64,000 nt of DNA, taken from contig CM037861.1 in assembly GCA_021292105.1 (NCBI GenBank), positions 28,978,545 through 29,042,544 of the forward strand, given 5' to 3'. The notes beneath the pieces are model-generated. The model made no database searches, had not been told where the DNA came from, and saw only the letters and a list, made by a program, of their open reading frames with translations. Of the stretch, positions 54,319 through 64,000 are shown piece after piece; the first letter of the stretch is position 1; each line of letters starts with the position of its first letter. The DNA comes from Anadara kagoshimensis (lineage: Eukaryota > Mollusca > Bivalvia > Arcoida > Arcidae). A program made the translations under genes and the position numbers.

Positions 54319-54470
54319 ATGTTACATTTGGAAATAGTGGGTTTGAATCCTCGACCAGGAAATATCCCGGTACCTTTTACCTATACTGATAGATCCGGGA
54401 GTGTAACACCGACCGCTAGACTGACACCGACACCTACACCGAGACGCCATTTTATACCTGTAACACCAAG
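54319..54470 (+). CDS. candidate coding exon of an unknown gene, Pro/Thr-rich
   Basis: Frame reads MLHLEIVGLNPRPGNIPVPF, TYTDRSGSVTPTARLTPTPT and PRRHFIPVTP, then a split codon and a consensus donor GTAAGA at 54471. The sequence is sharply GC-richer than the surrounding AT-rich kilobases and third positions vary in the ACA/ACC/CCG codons, as expected for coding DNA. The S/T-P run suggests a disordered, phosphorylation-prone segment. The true 5' boundary could instead be a splice acceptor at CGACCAG (about 54358) or GATAG (about 54392). No partner exon was identified, so the product is unknown. It could belong to a gene continuing to the right of the window. Confidence 0.45.
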
Positions 54471-54782
54471 GTAAGAACAATTACGATACAGTAGATGGTT
54501 GGTCTTTCTGAAATATATTGCTATGATTGATACACCATTGCTTTTTTCTGGTTCAGTGTTTTAGTTTCAGGCAGTACAGGGTCAATAATCAGAATATTAT
54601 GTTTTTCAAATTATTTTTGTGTGAAATATAAACTATATTTGTTAGGTTTCAATTAGTAGTCAGATTTATTTCCAGAGTCTGTAAAACTGTATAGTCCATT
54701 TTAAAGTATGTTTTAATATATTTACTAAAATAGGTTACTGTTTGAAAGAATTTTTCAGAAATAAGTAGCCAATGGCTGTTTT

Positions 54783-55040
54783 ACCACAACCGTAACTCAG
54801 TTGGTAGAGTGCTCACTTTGTAAGTGGGAGGTCATGAGTTCAAACCCTGACTAGATCTGACTCAAGACTTGAAAGTGGGTAGTGAATGTTTTTTGGCCAA
54901 GCACTTGGCATTATGAAATGAAAATCATGGTTCTTTCGAATGGGAACTCAAAATAATTGAGGTCCCAGGTCATGGTAGGCGTGACACGAAAAAGATCCCT
55001 GCTGTATAATGTCATCTGCACAACACATGGGCAAAATTTA
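54783..55040 (+). mobile_element. SINE S1, 3'-truncated
   Basis: Head CCGTAACTCAGTTGGTAGAG, B-box GAGTTCAAACCC, body to ATGTCATCTGCACAACACAT. The common tail is missing. Confidence 0.85.
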
Positions 55041-55584
55041 TGTATGGGGTAACAATAGTGGTGATGTTGGTATTTTTTATGCTTCTTGTTAACCCCTTCC
55101 CATTAAATTTTGAGCTTATGTTCAACTGAAACAATTTAAATTTTGCATCATAAAAAAAATCTAAAAATGAACATTTTTGAAAAATATAATGCTTCAAAAG
55201 TTTTACATAGACTTAAAGGGGATAGTTTTAAAAAAGGAAGTTCTAACAAAGTTTAAAATTATGGTATACATGTACCTTATTAGTTCAGTACATTTTAAAA
55301 GCCAATTGATATTTATTTTTATTACACTTAGAAACACATATATATATTTACAATATAGCAAATTACTGCTTATATATGATTGTGTAATAATAAGATAAAT
55401 ATACCTGTGAAAAACTTCAAACTGTTTTATTAAAGGATTATTATAATAAAAGAGAAGTATTTGTTGGGGGTAAACAATAAATAACACTCATTAGGGGACG
55501 TGGATTATACAAAGTAAAAGCCAATAATCAACCAAGTAATAGACATTAAAATGAGGGTATTAAAATGTAGTACAGTGGTGGAGT

Positions 55585-55903
55585 AATGGAGTCAATATGT
55601 TTTCACTTATATCAAGATGTTGCCAGCTATAGGCAATAGCGCAAAAATTTTGCCTGTGCATTGCACTGGTTTTCTTTATCGTGTCAAGCCTGCCGTATCA
55701 TGTCAAGCCTGCCGTGACACAAGATCTCGTTTAATTTAAGTTCCTATCCGAAAGAACCATGATTTTAATTTCGTAATGCCGAGTGCTTGGCGACAGAACA
55801 GTCACTACCTACTTTGAAGTATATGTTAAGACCTGGCTGAAGATTGAACCCACAACCTCCCACTTACAGAGTAAACACTTTAGCAACTAAGCTACCCCAG
55901 TGG
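55585..55903 (-). mobile_element. SINE S1, near full length
   Basis: Minus strand: GGGGTAGCTTAGTTGCTAAA head, GGTTCAATC B-box region, body, and tail remnant ATATAAGTGAAAACATATTG. A short internal duplication (GTGTCAAGCCTGCCGTATCA) is visible at 55680-55715. Confidence 0.82.
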
Positions 55904-55967
55904 TTCATTGCTTATTGAAATGAGGGTATTAAAGTAGTTGGGAGTGGTTGAGTAATAAAGTTTTTTT

Positions 55968-56345
55968 TTTAACACCCCAGTCAAGATTTTTTCACATATT
56001 GAGGCGGTCATTTCAGGGATTGTGGAGGAAATTAGAGTGTACCCAGAAAAAAACACTAGCAAACTGCCAAAATTTATTCTCACACCAGAATCTGTCCAGA
56101 GTAGGTCTCGAACCTAGGCAGTTAGAGGCAATGTGATACATAAGCTGACATTTTAGATCATGTGACCACCAGGGATTGTGGAGGAAATCAGAGTATCCAG
56201 TTAAAACAGCACCAACCATTGGCAAGCAAACTGTTAAAAGTTCTTGCACTAGGATCTGTCAAGAGTAAGAAGGTTTCAAACCTAGGCAGTGAGAGGTGCT
56301 GTGCTGTCCATAAGCACACATTTTAGATCATGTGGCCACCAGACT
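55968..56345 (-). mobile_element. two tandem SINE S3 copies
   Basis: Both copies carry AGGGATTGTGGAGGAAATNAGAGT-like bodies and heads ending in TTTTAGATCATGTG(A/G)CCACC (55968-56168 and 56169-56345). The right copy lacks the tail, so this is a head-side duplication or a second insertion. Confidence 0.75.
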
Positions 56346-56449
56346 GAAATTAGATTAGTCCGAAAATCAGCTGCACTGAAAATTGAATGTACACATTCCA
56401 TTATATCGAATAGATTTTGATATCAAATAAGAATACCCCACCCCACTCA

Positions 56450-56720
56450 CCACAAACTAGTTTGAGGGGTATATAGGAACCACCATATCTGTATGTCGTG
56501 CATCCATCTGTCTGTATAAAATCATGTCAGGCCATATCATAATTGCTTTGAAGGACTGTCATAAAACTTTCCATGAATAATCTTCATGGTCCAAAGGTGC
56601 ATCATGACTTTGAACCAAGGTCGTATCGGGAAGGTCAAGGTCGCAAAAAAACCTTGTAAATGTTGGGGGTTGTGGAGGTATTTGGTTGTTAAGAGACAAT
56701 TCTAGTTCTATTATAGTTAT
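56450..56720 (+). repeat. dispersed 'GTTTGAGGGGTATATAGGAA' repeat
   Basis: AACTAGTTTGAGGGGTATAT, TCATAAAACTTTCCATGAAT, GGTCCAAAGGTGCATCATGA and GTTAAGAGACAATTCTAG. Matches 40380-40650 in reverse. Confidence 0.6.
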
Positions 56721-56756
56721 TTTGTTATAATAAAGATAAATTGTCATGAATTATCA

Positions 56757-57128
56757 AGGCCATGGTGGCCTAATGGATAAGACGTCAGTCTACAAATCCA
56801 GGGTATTTCACTGCTGTGAGTTCAAGTCCCGCTTAGACCACATGTTGGAAAGTGAATTTTTCTTGCCATTGGCCTTTACTGGTTCTTCTGGTATCAGTTT
56901 AATGGACTTGGGGAGTGGTACACTTGTCTGTAGTATACTGATTTGGTGAGCTAGCACATTAAAGTCGTCCTTAGTGTGTGGGAGTACAAGGCAGACCATA
57001 CAACACACTAGCACTTCACATTCATACACAGATTTGTTCATAAATTAATTCATAGAGATTAATAAAATAGTTTTGGTCGTGAATAGCTGAAAAATTGCTG
57101 ATGGGACGTTAAGCAACATTTAACCAAC
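56757..57128 (+). mobile_element. SINE S2, full length
   Basis: Head GGTGGCCTAATGGATAAGAC, B-box GAGTTCAAGTCCC, body TTGCCATTGGCCTTTACTGG and ACTTGTCTGTAGTATACTGA, tail TGCTGATGGGACGTTAAGCA then ACATTTAACC. Confidence 0.87.
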
Positions 57129-57134
57129 CAAATA

Positions 57135-57630
57135 ATCATGAATTATCAACTAAACATACTATATATAGTTTTGGTTCTTTGACATACTTCTTGTATGTTG
57201 AGACAGGTGTCAAATTGTCAACATAGAGTTATAGAAAAAAATGGTGAAAATTTTCAATGAAACCTACAAGAAGTATATTCACTGAAGTGACAAATTGTGT
57301 CTTAAGTTTATCAATTTAGATTTATAATATATATATATAATTGTAGCCTTTATTGTGAGATATTAATATTACAATTTTTTTATATTATTTATTTTTTTAT
57401 TGTTATTGTGGATTTAAACTTGGTCTGTTTTTTTGACTGGAATGAATGAATAAATGATATTATTTATAAGCAGATAATATAGTGAGAAAGCTGATTAAAT
57501 GGTTAGTAGTAATCTGTTGATTTAGAACTTTTCTAAGTGGGTACATCATTTTTATAAGTAAAACAAACTGTATTCTCTGGTATATAGGCTATAGTTTATA
57601 AGTTTTATGGTTTACTCATTAATAAATATA
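57135..57630. other. AT-rich spacer
   Basis: Nothing recognised. Confidence 0.4.
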
Positions 57631-57649
57631 CAGTTTAGGTTGGTGGGTG

Positions 57650-57730
57650 GGTGGTGAAGTGGTTAAGGTATTGGTCTCATGATTCAGGGTTTAGCCAGGG
57701 CTCTCACTGAATTGTTTTTGGGGCTAATAT
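57650..57730 (+). mobile_element. S3-like tRNA head fragment
   Basis: GTGGTGAAGTGGTTAAGGTA, TTGGTCTCATGATTCAGGGT and CTCTCACTG match the unit of the array that follows about 230 bp downstream. Confidence 0.55.
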
Positions 57731-57959
57731 GATCTGCCTTGTTCAAAGTTCAAACTCTTAAATGTTGTTGTTGGTTTGTTTTTTACAATCACTGCTAAAT
57801 TTTAATTCAAAAGCAGTAGTTTAAAAGAATCAGTCACTTTTCTTTTTTCGCAATTTTGGCCATTATGATGCTTATCTTTACAATAGCTCAGGCCTCTGCT
57901 CATTTACAAATCAGTAAGAGAGAGCTGGTCCTAGCAGCTTATGGACCATGGCATCTAAA

Positions 57960-58820
57960 GTCTTGTTCTCATAAATCAGGAGTCCACAAATGGATGACAG
58001 CGTATGTCAGTGATTAGGTTTGAATCCCATTTGGTGCAGGTTAAAGTCTTGGTTTCATGATTTGGGGACTGACTTATAGATCACAGGACCTCTCACTGCT
58101 TTGGTTTGAATCCCATTTGGGGCAGGTTAAAGTCTTGGTATAATGATTTGGGGATCGACTTATAGATCACAGCACCTCTCACTGCTTTTGTTTGAATCCA
58201 TTTGGGGCAGGTTAAAGTCTTGGTTTCATGATTCGGGGACCGACTTATAGATCACAGCATCTCTCACTGCTTTGGTTTGAATCCATTTGGGGCAGGTTAA
58301 AGTCTTGGTATAATGATTTGGGGACCGACTTATAGATCACAGCACCTCTCACTGCTTCGGTTTGAATCCAATTTGGTGCAGGTTAAAGTCTTGGTTTAAT
58401 GATTTGGGGACTGACTTATGGATCACAGCACCTCTCACTGCTTTGGTTTGAATCCCATTTGGTGCAGGTTAAAGTCTTGGTTTAATGATTTGAGGACCTA
58501 CTTATAGATCACAGCATCTTTCACTGCTTTGGTTTGAATCCCATTTGGTGCAGGTTAAAGTCTTGGTTTCATGATTCGGGGACTGACTTATAGATCACAG
58601 CATCTCTCACTGCTTTGGTTTGAATCCCATTTGGGGCAGGTTAAAGTCTTGGTTTCATGATTCGGGGACCGACTTATAGATCACAGCACCTCTCAATGCT
58701 TTGGTTTGAATCCCATTTGGGGCAGGTTAAAGTCTTGGTTTCATGATTCGGGGACCGACTTATAGATCACAGCATCTCTCACTGCTTTGGTTTGAATCCC
58801 ATTTGGGGCAGGTTAAAGTT
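57960..58820 (+). repeat. ~86-bp tandem array of a SINE tRNA-like head, about 10 units
   Basis: Unit: GGTTAAAGTCTTGGTTTCAT, GATTCGGGGACCGACTTATA, GATCACAGCACCTCTCACTG and CTTTGGTTTGAATCCCATTT. A GGTTTGAATCC block, matching the Pol III B-box pattern, recurs at about 58017, 58103, 58190, 58274, 58359, 58445, 58531, 58617, 58703 and 58789. Confidence 0.9.
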
Positions 58821-58832
58821 TGGTCTTGTGTT

Positions 58833-59018
58833 TCTCAGGCCAGCTTATGGCCACTTAGGTTTGAACCCTGAGCCTAGTATGAAATAGTTTGTCCGCATGC
58901 CAAAGGTCGGTGATTTTCTCATGGTACTCCAGTTTCCTCCACCATCCCTGAACTGACTACCTCAATATAAGTAAAAGAATCTTTGACTTTTCAGTAAATG
59001 CCGTAAAACATTATTACC
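58833..59018 (+). mobile_element. SINE S3 body and tail following the head array
   Basis: AGGTTTGAACCCTGAGCC, GTCCGCATGCCAAAGGTCGG, CCTCCACCATCCCTGAACTG and tail CTCAATATAAGTAAAAGAAT. Continuous with the preceding array, so the array is the amplified 5' part of this SINE. Confidence 0.82.
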
Positions 59019-59383
59019 GATATTGTGTATTTTTTTAAAATACATTACAAATTTCTTTTAATAAAAAATAGATATATTTATTTATATTATATACACCCAT
59101 GCAATACCAAGTTTTTTTATGTGTTATGTGTCTATCAAGCCAATACACACAATATATATATTATATATATGTATATATATACATACAAATATTGTATATG
59201 TAAAGTTTTTATATAAATTCCAAAGTTGAAACAAGATAAAGGTATTCCAAAACTAAGACAGTTAGTACAATTGTGTATTCTTTATCCATTACACAAATGA
59301 TTCTTTTGATGTCTTTATCGGTATTGTTTAAACTTGTATAGCAGGTCAAGGATCCTCACAGTTCTAATCAATAAGAATACAAC

Positions 59384-59598
59384 TATAGGTAAACAACATT
59401 GACCTGTCCGTTTGACCTTTCATTAAAAATATTCATACAGAAGGATCCCCAATAAATGGGTAGTAGTAGGATCCACTGTTAATAGTATGTATTTAGGGCA
59501 CATGATAAACACCGGTGATCTCTATACATGGATGTACATCGTCTGTGATAAATATTTAAATCAAAGGTCAAGCGGAAAGGTAAAGTTGTTTGCCTATA
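59384..59598. mobile_element. MITE-D, complete
   Basis: TATAGGTAAACAACATTGAC plus CTGTCCGTTTGACCTTT at the left pair with AAAGGTCAAGCGGAAAGGTA plus AAGTTGTTTGCCTATA at the right. 215 bp. Confidence 0.85.
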
Positions 59599-59723
59599 CA
59601 TGCCTGTACCATGTAAGTCTTTTGTATAAGGAACATAGAACTGACAATAAACTCTTTTCATTCAAATCTTATTGTTATAAAAAATGATTTTATGCAAATA
59701 TAGATTTTTGTATGTGGTATATG

Positions 59724-59970
59724 TATAGGCAAACAAGAGTGACCTGTCTGTTTGACCTTTAATAGATTATAGACAAGTACAATGATGTTTAGGGATAGGT
59801 TTTAATTTTTGTCATTTGCATAATAAATATGTAGATTGTTTATGTCTAAATTGCAAGTCCTAACCCTACCCATGTATTGGGTGAATCCCCCAGTATGAAT
59901 ACTAGTATTCCTGTTTCACATATTCCTAATGAAGGTCAAGCGGACAGGTCGATGTTGTTTTGCTTTTATA
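59724..59970. mobile_element. MITE-D, second copy
   Basis: TATAGGCAAACAAGAGTGAC plus CTGTCTGTTTGACC pair with GGTCAAGCGGACAGGTCGAT plus GTTGTTTTGC. The outermost right end is slightly altered. Confidence 0.78.
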
Positions 59971-60169
59971 AAGTCGGACACCACTGGTGACAAAATCTAC
60001 ACTATAAGTGTTTACTTACAACAGATGGTTTAATTTTCATCATTTATATTTGATAATCTATAATCTTTCATTTTCTTACATGAAAAGAAATTGAATTAAA
60101 TAATTTGGTTAAATTTTAAAGATTTATATGGTATTTTTGAATAGAAAATATAAAATTGCAATCTTTTCT

Positions 60170-60370
60170 TGAAATTCACAGAGAAAAATTACAGTTACAA
60201 ATAAAATCTCTTGAAATTTACAATTGAAATTTTCTTGAAATGCACAGTTACAAAAATAAATCTCTTTAAGATTTACAAATACAAATAAAACCCTTTTTTG
60301 AAAATTTCAGTTACAAATAAAATTGCTTGAAATATAAAGTTACATATAAAACCTCTTGAATATAATGTAA
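60170..60370. repeat. short degenerate repeat, AGTTACAAATAAAATCTCTTGAAAT-like
   Basis: About six units of CAGTTACAAATAAAA plus CCTCTTGAAAT with variable spacing. Confidence 0.6.
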
Positions 60371-60407
60371 CAATGAAACTTCTTCTGAATAAAAAAAGAA
60401 GGCAGAA

Positions 60408-60518
60408 TGTCAGGGCATTTCTCGTGGCACTCCAGTTTCCTCAACCATCCCGAATCAGATTGTCTTGATATAACTGAAAGAATCTTGACAGGGCATAATA
60501 CTCCATTATTTCACTTCA
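60408..60518 (+). mobile_element. SINE S3 3' fragment
   Basis: GGCACTCCAGTTTCCTCAAC, CTTGATATAACTGAAAGAAT and CATAATACTCCATTATTTCA. Confidence 0.7.
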
Positions 60519-60679
60519 CTTTTGAATATAAAGTTACAGTAAAATTTACACATATATATAACGATTGCCATTTTTTCAGTCAGCTAATTTTGTATTTTGA
60601 AATTTGCTAGATGAGAATAGGAAAAATCTTGAAAAATTAAAATTGTTCATTGATATTTGAATAAAGCAAATTAACTTCT

Positions 60680-61955
60680 GAAACAAAGTTGTGGGTATGA
60701 AATGAAAATCTCTGTTCGGCAACACAAAATCCAAATTAATTTTTGACGAAGTTAAGTTGAGAATAAAGAAACAGGGTTGCGGGTATGAAGTGAAAATCTC
60801 TGTTCACCTACATGAAGTCCAAATTAATTTTTGACAAAGTTAAGTTAAAAATAACGAAACAAGGTTGCTGGTATGAAGTGAAAATCTCTGTTCACAGACA
60901 AAATCTAAATTGATTTCTCACATAGTTAAGATGAGAATAAAGAAACAGGGTTGTGGGTATGAAGTTGAAATTTTGTATGTCGTCATGAAATCCAAATTAA
61001 TTTCTGACATAATTAAGTCAAGAATAAAGAAACAAGGTTACGGGTATGATTTGAAAATCTCTGTTTGCCCACGCAAAATCCAAATTAATTTCTGACAAAG
61101 TTAAGTTCAGAATAAAGAAACAGGGTTGCGGGTATAAAGTGAAAATCTCTGTTTGCCAACACAAAATCCAAATTAATTTCTGACAAAGTTAAGTTGAGAA
61201 AAAAAGAAACAAGGATTTGGGTATGAAGTAAAAATCTCTGTTCGCGGACACAAAATCCAAATTTATTTCTGACATAGTTAAGTTGAGAATAAAGAAACAA
61301 GGTTGCGGGTATGAAGTTTAAATCTCTGTTTGCCGACAAGAATTCCAAATTAATTTTTGACAAAGTTAAGTTGAGGATAAAGAAACAGGGTTGTGGGTAT
61401 GAAGTTGAAATCTCTATTTGCCAACATGAAATTAAAATTGATTGTTGACAAAGTTAAGTTGAGGATAAAGAAACAGGGTTGTGGGTATGAAGTTGAAATC
61501 TCTGTTTGCTGACATGAAATCCAAATTAATTTTTGACAAAATTAAGTTGAGGATAAAGAAACAGGGTTGTGGGTATGAAGTGAAAATCTCTGTTCACAGA
61601 CAAAATCTAAATTGATTTCTCACATAGTTAAGTCAAAAATAAAGAAACAGGGTTAGTGAAAATCTCTGTTTGCGGACACAAAATCCAAATTAATTTTTGA
61701 CATAGTTAAGTTCAGAATAAAGAAACAAGGATGTGGGTATGAAGTGAAAATCTCTGTTCGCGGACACAAAATTCAAATTAATTTCTTACATAGTTAAGTC
61801 GAGAATAAAAAAAAAACAGGGTTGCGGGTATGAAGTGAAAATCTTTGTTTGCATACACAAAATCCAAATTAATTTTTGACGAAGTTAAGTTGAGAATAAA
61901 GAAACAGGGTTATGGGTATGAAGTTGTAATCTCTGTATGTCGATGCCAAATCCAG
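60680..61955. repeat. ~88-bp tandem array, about 14 units
   Basis: Unit: GGTTGCGGGTATGAAGTGAA, AATCTCTGTTCGCCGACACA, AAATCCAAATTAATTTTTGA and CAAAGTTAAGTTGAGAATAA plus AGAAACAG. Units are 85-95% alike by eye. Open frames on both strands follow the periodicity and are not genes. Confidence 0.92.
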
Positions 61956-62255
61956 GCTATCAGCGAGCAGTCTTATTGTAATACCCTCACGTAATAATGG
62001 TGTAATTTATCATGTTTTGTGTTTTCTTATCAGTCAGAGATGGATCTACCATAATTTCAGTATACGGTTATAAAATATATGTTACTTTGGTTTCCCTGTA
62101 AGTACTTCACAGTTCATGTTTCAAGTATGGATTTTCAAATACTGATTCTTGTTTGATTGCAGTGAATGGGCTTAGGCAAAACATGATATAAAACTCCATT
62201 GAAAAAATAAATAATGACTCACTGTAATGTATGTTTGCCTTTTCAGGGGAGTAAC

Positions 62256-62589
62256 CACTGCGGTAGCTCAGATGGAAGAGTGCTTACTCTCTAAATGGGA
62301 GATCATAGGTTCAAACCCGAACCGGGTCTGACCCAAGCTGAAAGATGGGTAGTGACTGTTCTTTCACTGGGCACTCACCATTATGAAATGAAAGTCACTG
62401 TTCTTTTAAATGGGAACTTAAAATAAATGAGGTCCCATGTCACAGTAGGCGTGGCAGGATAAAGAACCCTGCTGTATATCATCAACGCAACACAGGCAAA
62501 ATTTCTGCACCTTCACATATAGCTAGTGATGTCTGGATATAAGTGAAATATTCTTGACTGGGACATTAAACAGTCCATTACTCAACTCC
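62256..62589 (+). mobile_element. SINE S1, full length
   Basis: Head GCGGTAGCTCAGATGGAAGA, B-box GGTTCAAACCC, body, tail ATTCTTGACTGGGACATTAA then CCATTACTCAACTCC. Confidence 0.9.
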
Positions 62590-62609
62590 TTTAAGTGCAG
62601 TGCAGTGGA

Positions 62610-62842
62610 GTAGTGGAATTTTATGCCCCAGTCCAGATATATTCACTTATATTGAGATAGTTAGTTCAGGGATGGTGTTAGAAATCAGAGTACCTGGAGA
62701 AAACTGCTGATCTTTTGGCAAGTGAACTTGCACAGACTTTTTCACACTAGAACCAATCTGCTCAAGTGGGAATGGAATAGTAGGAGGGAGAAGCACTGTT
62801 ACGGATCCTATAGCCTGTGCTTTAGTCTACTCAGCCACCAAG
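62610..62842 (-). mobile_element. SINE S3, near full length
   Basis: Minus strand: head GGTGGCTGAGTAGACTAAAG, body, and tail TATAAGTGAATATATCTGGA plus CTGGGGCATAAAATTCC. It follows S1 tail-to-tail. Confidence 0.78.
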
Positions 62843-63239
62843 TTCTGTTTGTCCTTTGAAACTGCTTTGATATTGCCCACTAGCCATTTGTTTTCTGTTA
62901 ACATTGGCATACGGGTTTGAAGTGTAAGCCTTACAATAACCTGTTACATGCCTAGTTTTATCTTTATGAGCATTTATAGTGATTACCTGGTATGGTAATT
63001 ATTTAAAAAAAAACAAAAACAAAAAACTACCCTCTGTCTTCAAGATTAGGAAAACTGAAGTTCCCAAATATAGCAAACTGTATTATGACATGCTAGAATC
63101 TTCATTGCAAAGATTGTATAATGTGACTTTACACCCTTAAACCCTTAGTTAGATTATAATATTTTACAGTTTGCAAGTGATAGCCTTTTGGACTGACATA
63201 TTGTAACATTTACCAGGAATTTTTTGTGCTGGCTTTTTA

Positions 63240-63448
63240 ATTGACGTATCGCTGACCATGCCCCCAATGTTCTGACACTATGCGCCTTCACAGTACCAAA
63301 GCAGCGTCACGGGCAACCGATGACGTACTAGTGTCAGTGACATTATTAAATGGCGCATATTAAGGCCGAGTTTTCATTCTTTTTGCGTGTAAATCAAGCA
63401 TACGGCCATTTGTCGGAACATTGTGGGCGTGGCCGGCGATACGTCAAT
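63240..63448. mobile_element. MITE-G copy 2
   Basis: Ends AATTGACGTATCGCTGACCA and GTGGCCGGCGATACGTCAATT. Reverse-complement of the copy at 12680-12878 throughout, including AGTACCAAAGCAGCGTCACG. Confidence 0.86.
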
Positions 63449-64000
63449 TAAACCTGTGGTGCTCATTTGCGAAGAGGACATCTGTCTTTTTATAAATAAA
63501 TAAAAATTTATCTGATACCAGACCAGAATTTAAAGACATTACTCCTACATCCCACCTGGTCTCGGCATTGGACATTTAAGCGAAAGCATAGGACAAAAGA
63601 ACAAAAAAAATTGGATGTTTGAATGACGAAGTAATGAACATAAGAGCACTAGAATTTGATCCCATTTGAGCGAAATTCCAAATACATGTATATGGTAGAC
63701 ATTTTGGCGACAAATTTTTCTTATAAAAATAAAAATTCCTTCCTGGTTTAGGGGTTACAGGTTCTAGGGGACATTTGTCCTACTGGTTTAAGATTGAATG
63801 ATTGTATTTCTTAAGTAACATATACTTTTATAAGCATGTCAAATACACAGTTACTAAACAGTTCAGAATGGAATAAAATGGAATTTATTGTTTCAAATAA
63901 AAAAAAAATTTGTTAAAAAATTTAATAAAATTGAAAAAAAATGATACTGTAGATTACTGATTTATTAACATAATTTCGCAAGGACTCTTAGTCGCATATA
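63449..64000. other. AT-rich end of window
   Basis: Nothing recognised. Confidence 0.4.

Noticed and set aside
61085-61363. 92-codon minus-strand open frame with internal repeats
   Set aside because: It follows the ~88-bp array; the hydrophobic look comes from AT-rich repeats.
1-64000. LTR retroviral-type elements, Polintons or viral insertions
   Set aside because: No long terminal direct repeats, protease/integrase, capsid or DNA polymerase B signatures were recognised.

Overview
The window looks like nuclear DNA of an invertebrate animal, most likely a mollusc and plausibly a bivalve (inference). The reasons are AT-rich sequence, one many-exon animal transporter gene with large introns, three families of tRNA-headed SINEs, many short inverted-repeat DNA elements (MITEs), non-LTR retrotransposon fragments and long tandem arrays. 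There are no operons, CRISPR arrays or bacterial signals.

The clear protein gene lies on the minus strand from 27908 down to 6661. Fourteen coding exons join into one uninterrupted 652-residue reading frame of the SLC5 sodium/solute symporter family, closest by eye to the monocarboxylate/multivitamin branch (SLC5A8/SLC5A12/SLC5A6). All junction phases agree. Thirteen introns are present; twelve are GT-AG and intron 3 is GC-AG. Transposons crowd the gene: a LINE lies within about 12 nt of the exon 5 acceptor, a MITE ends about 8 nt from the exon 6 donor, and an antisense LINE tail starts about 10 nt after the stop codon. About 520 bp beyond the stop codon, on the same strand, is an intact tRNA-Gln(UUG) gene with a poly-T terminator (6071-6142).

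Layout. 1-5.4 kb: tandem repeats, a 43-bp-arm hairpin, several MITEs and nested SINEs. 6-28 kb: tRNA-Gln and the SLC5A gene, whose introns carry about thirteen copies of a repeat called R1 here and about seven of a repeat called R2. 28-28.8 kb: a degenerate tandem array directly upstream of the start codon. 28.9-31 kb: a nest of MITE-A, LINE and MITE-D. 32-34.6 kb: SINEs, a 41-bp array and a long ~115-bp array. 35.3-36.6 kb: a possible promoter or first exon with a YY1-like site, and an unassigned ORF. 37.3-37.9 kb: a 32-bp minisatellite inside an inverted-repeat element. 38.7-39.4 and 44.7-45.5 kb: two DNA elements with CAGTG ends and 6-bp target duplications. 46.9-47.4 kb: a short hAT element with an 8-bp target duplication that still encodes a BED zinc finger. 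54.3 kb: a candidate coding exon with a good splice donor. 57.9-62.9 kb: a SINE whose tRNA-like head is amplified about tenfold, an ~88-bp array and more SINEs.

Apart from the transporter, the tRNA and possibly one exon at 54.3 kb, the sequence looks like a mobile-element landscape. Element boundaries outside the named ends are approximate, because they were read by eye.
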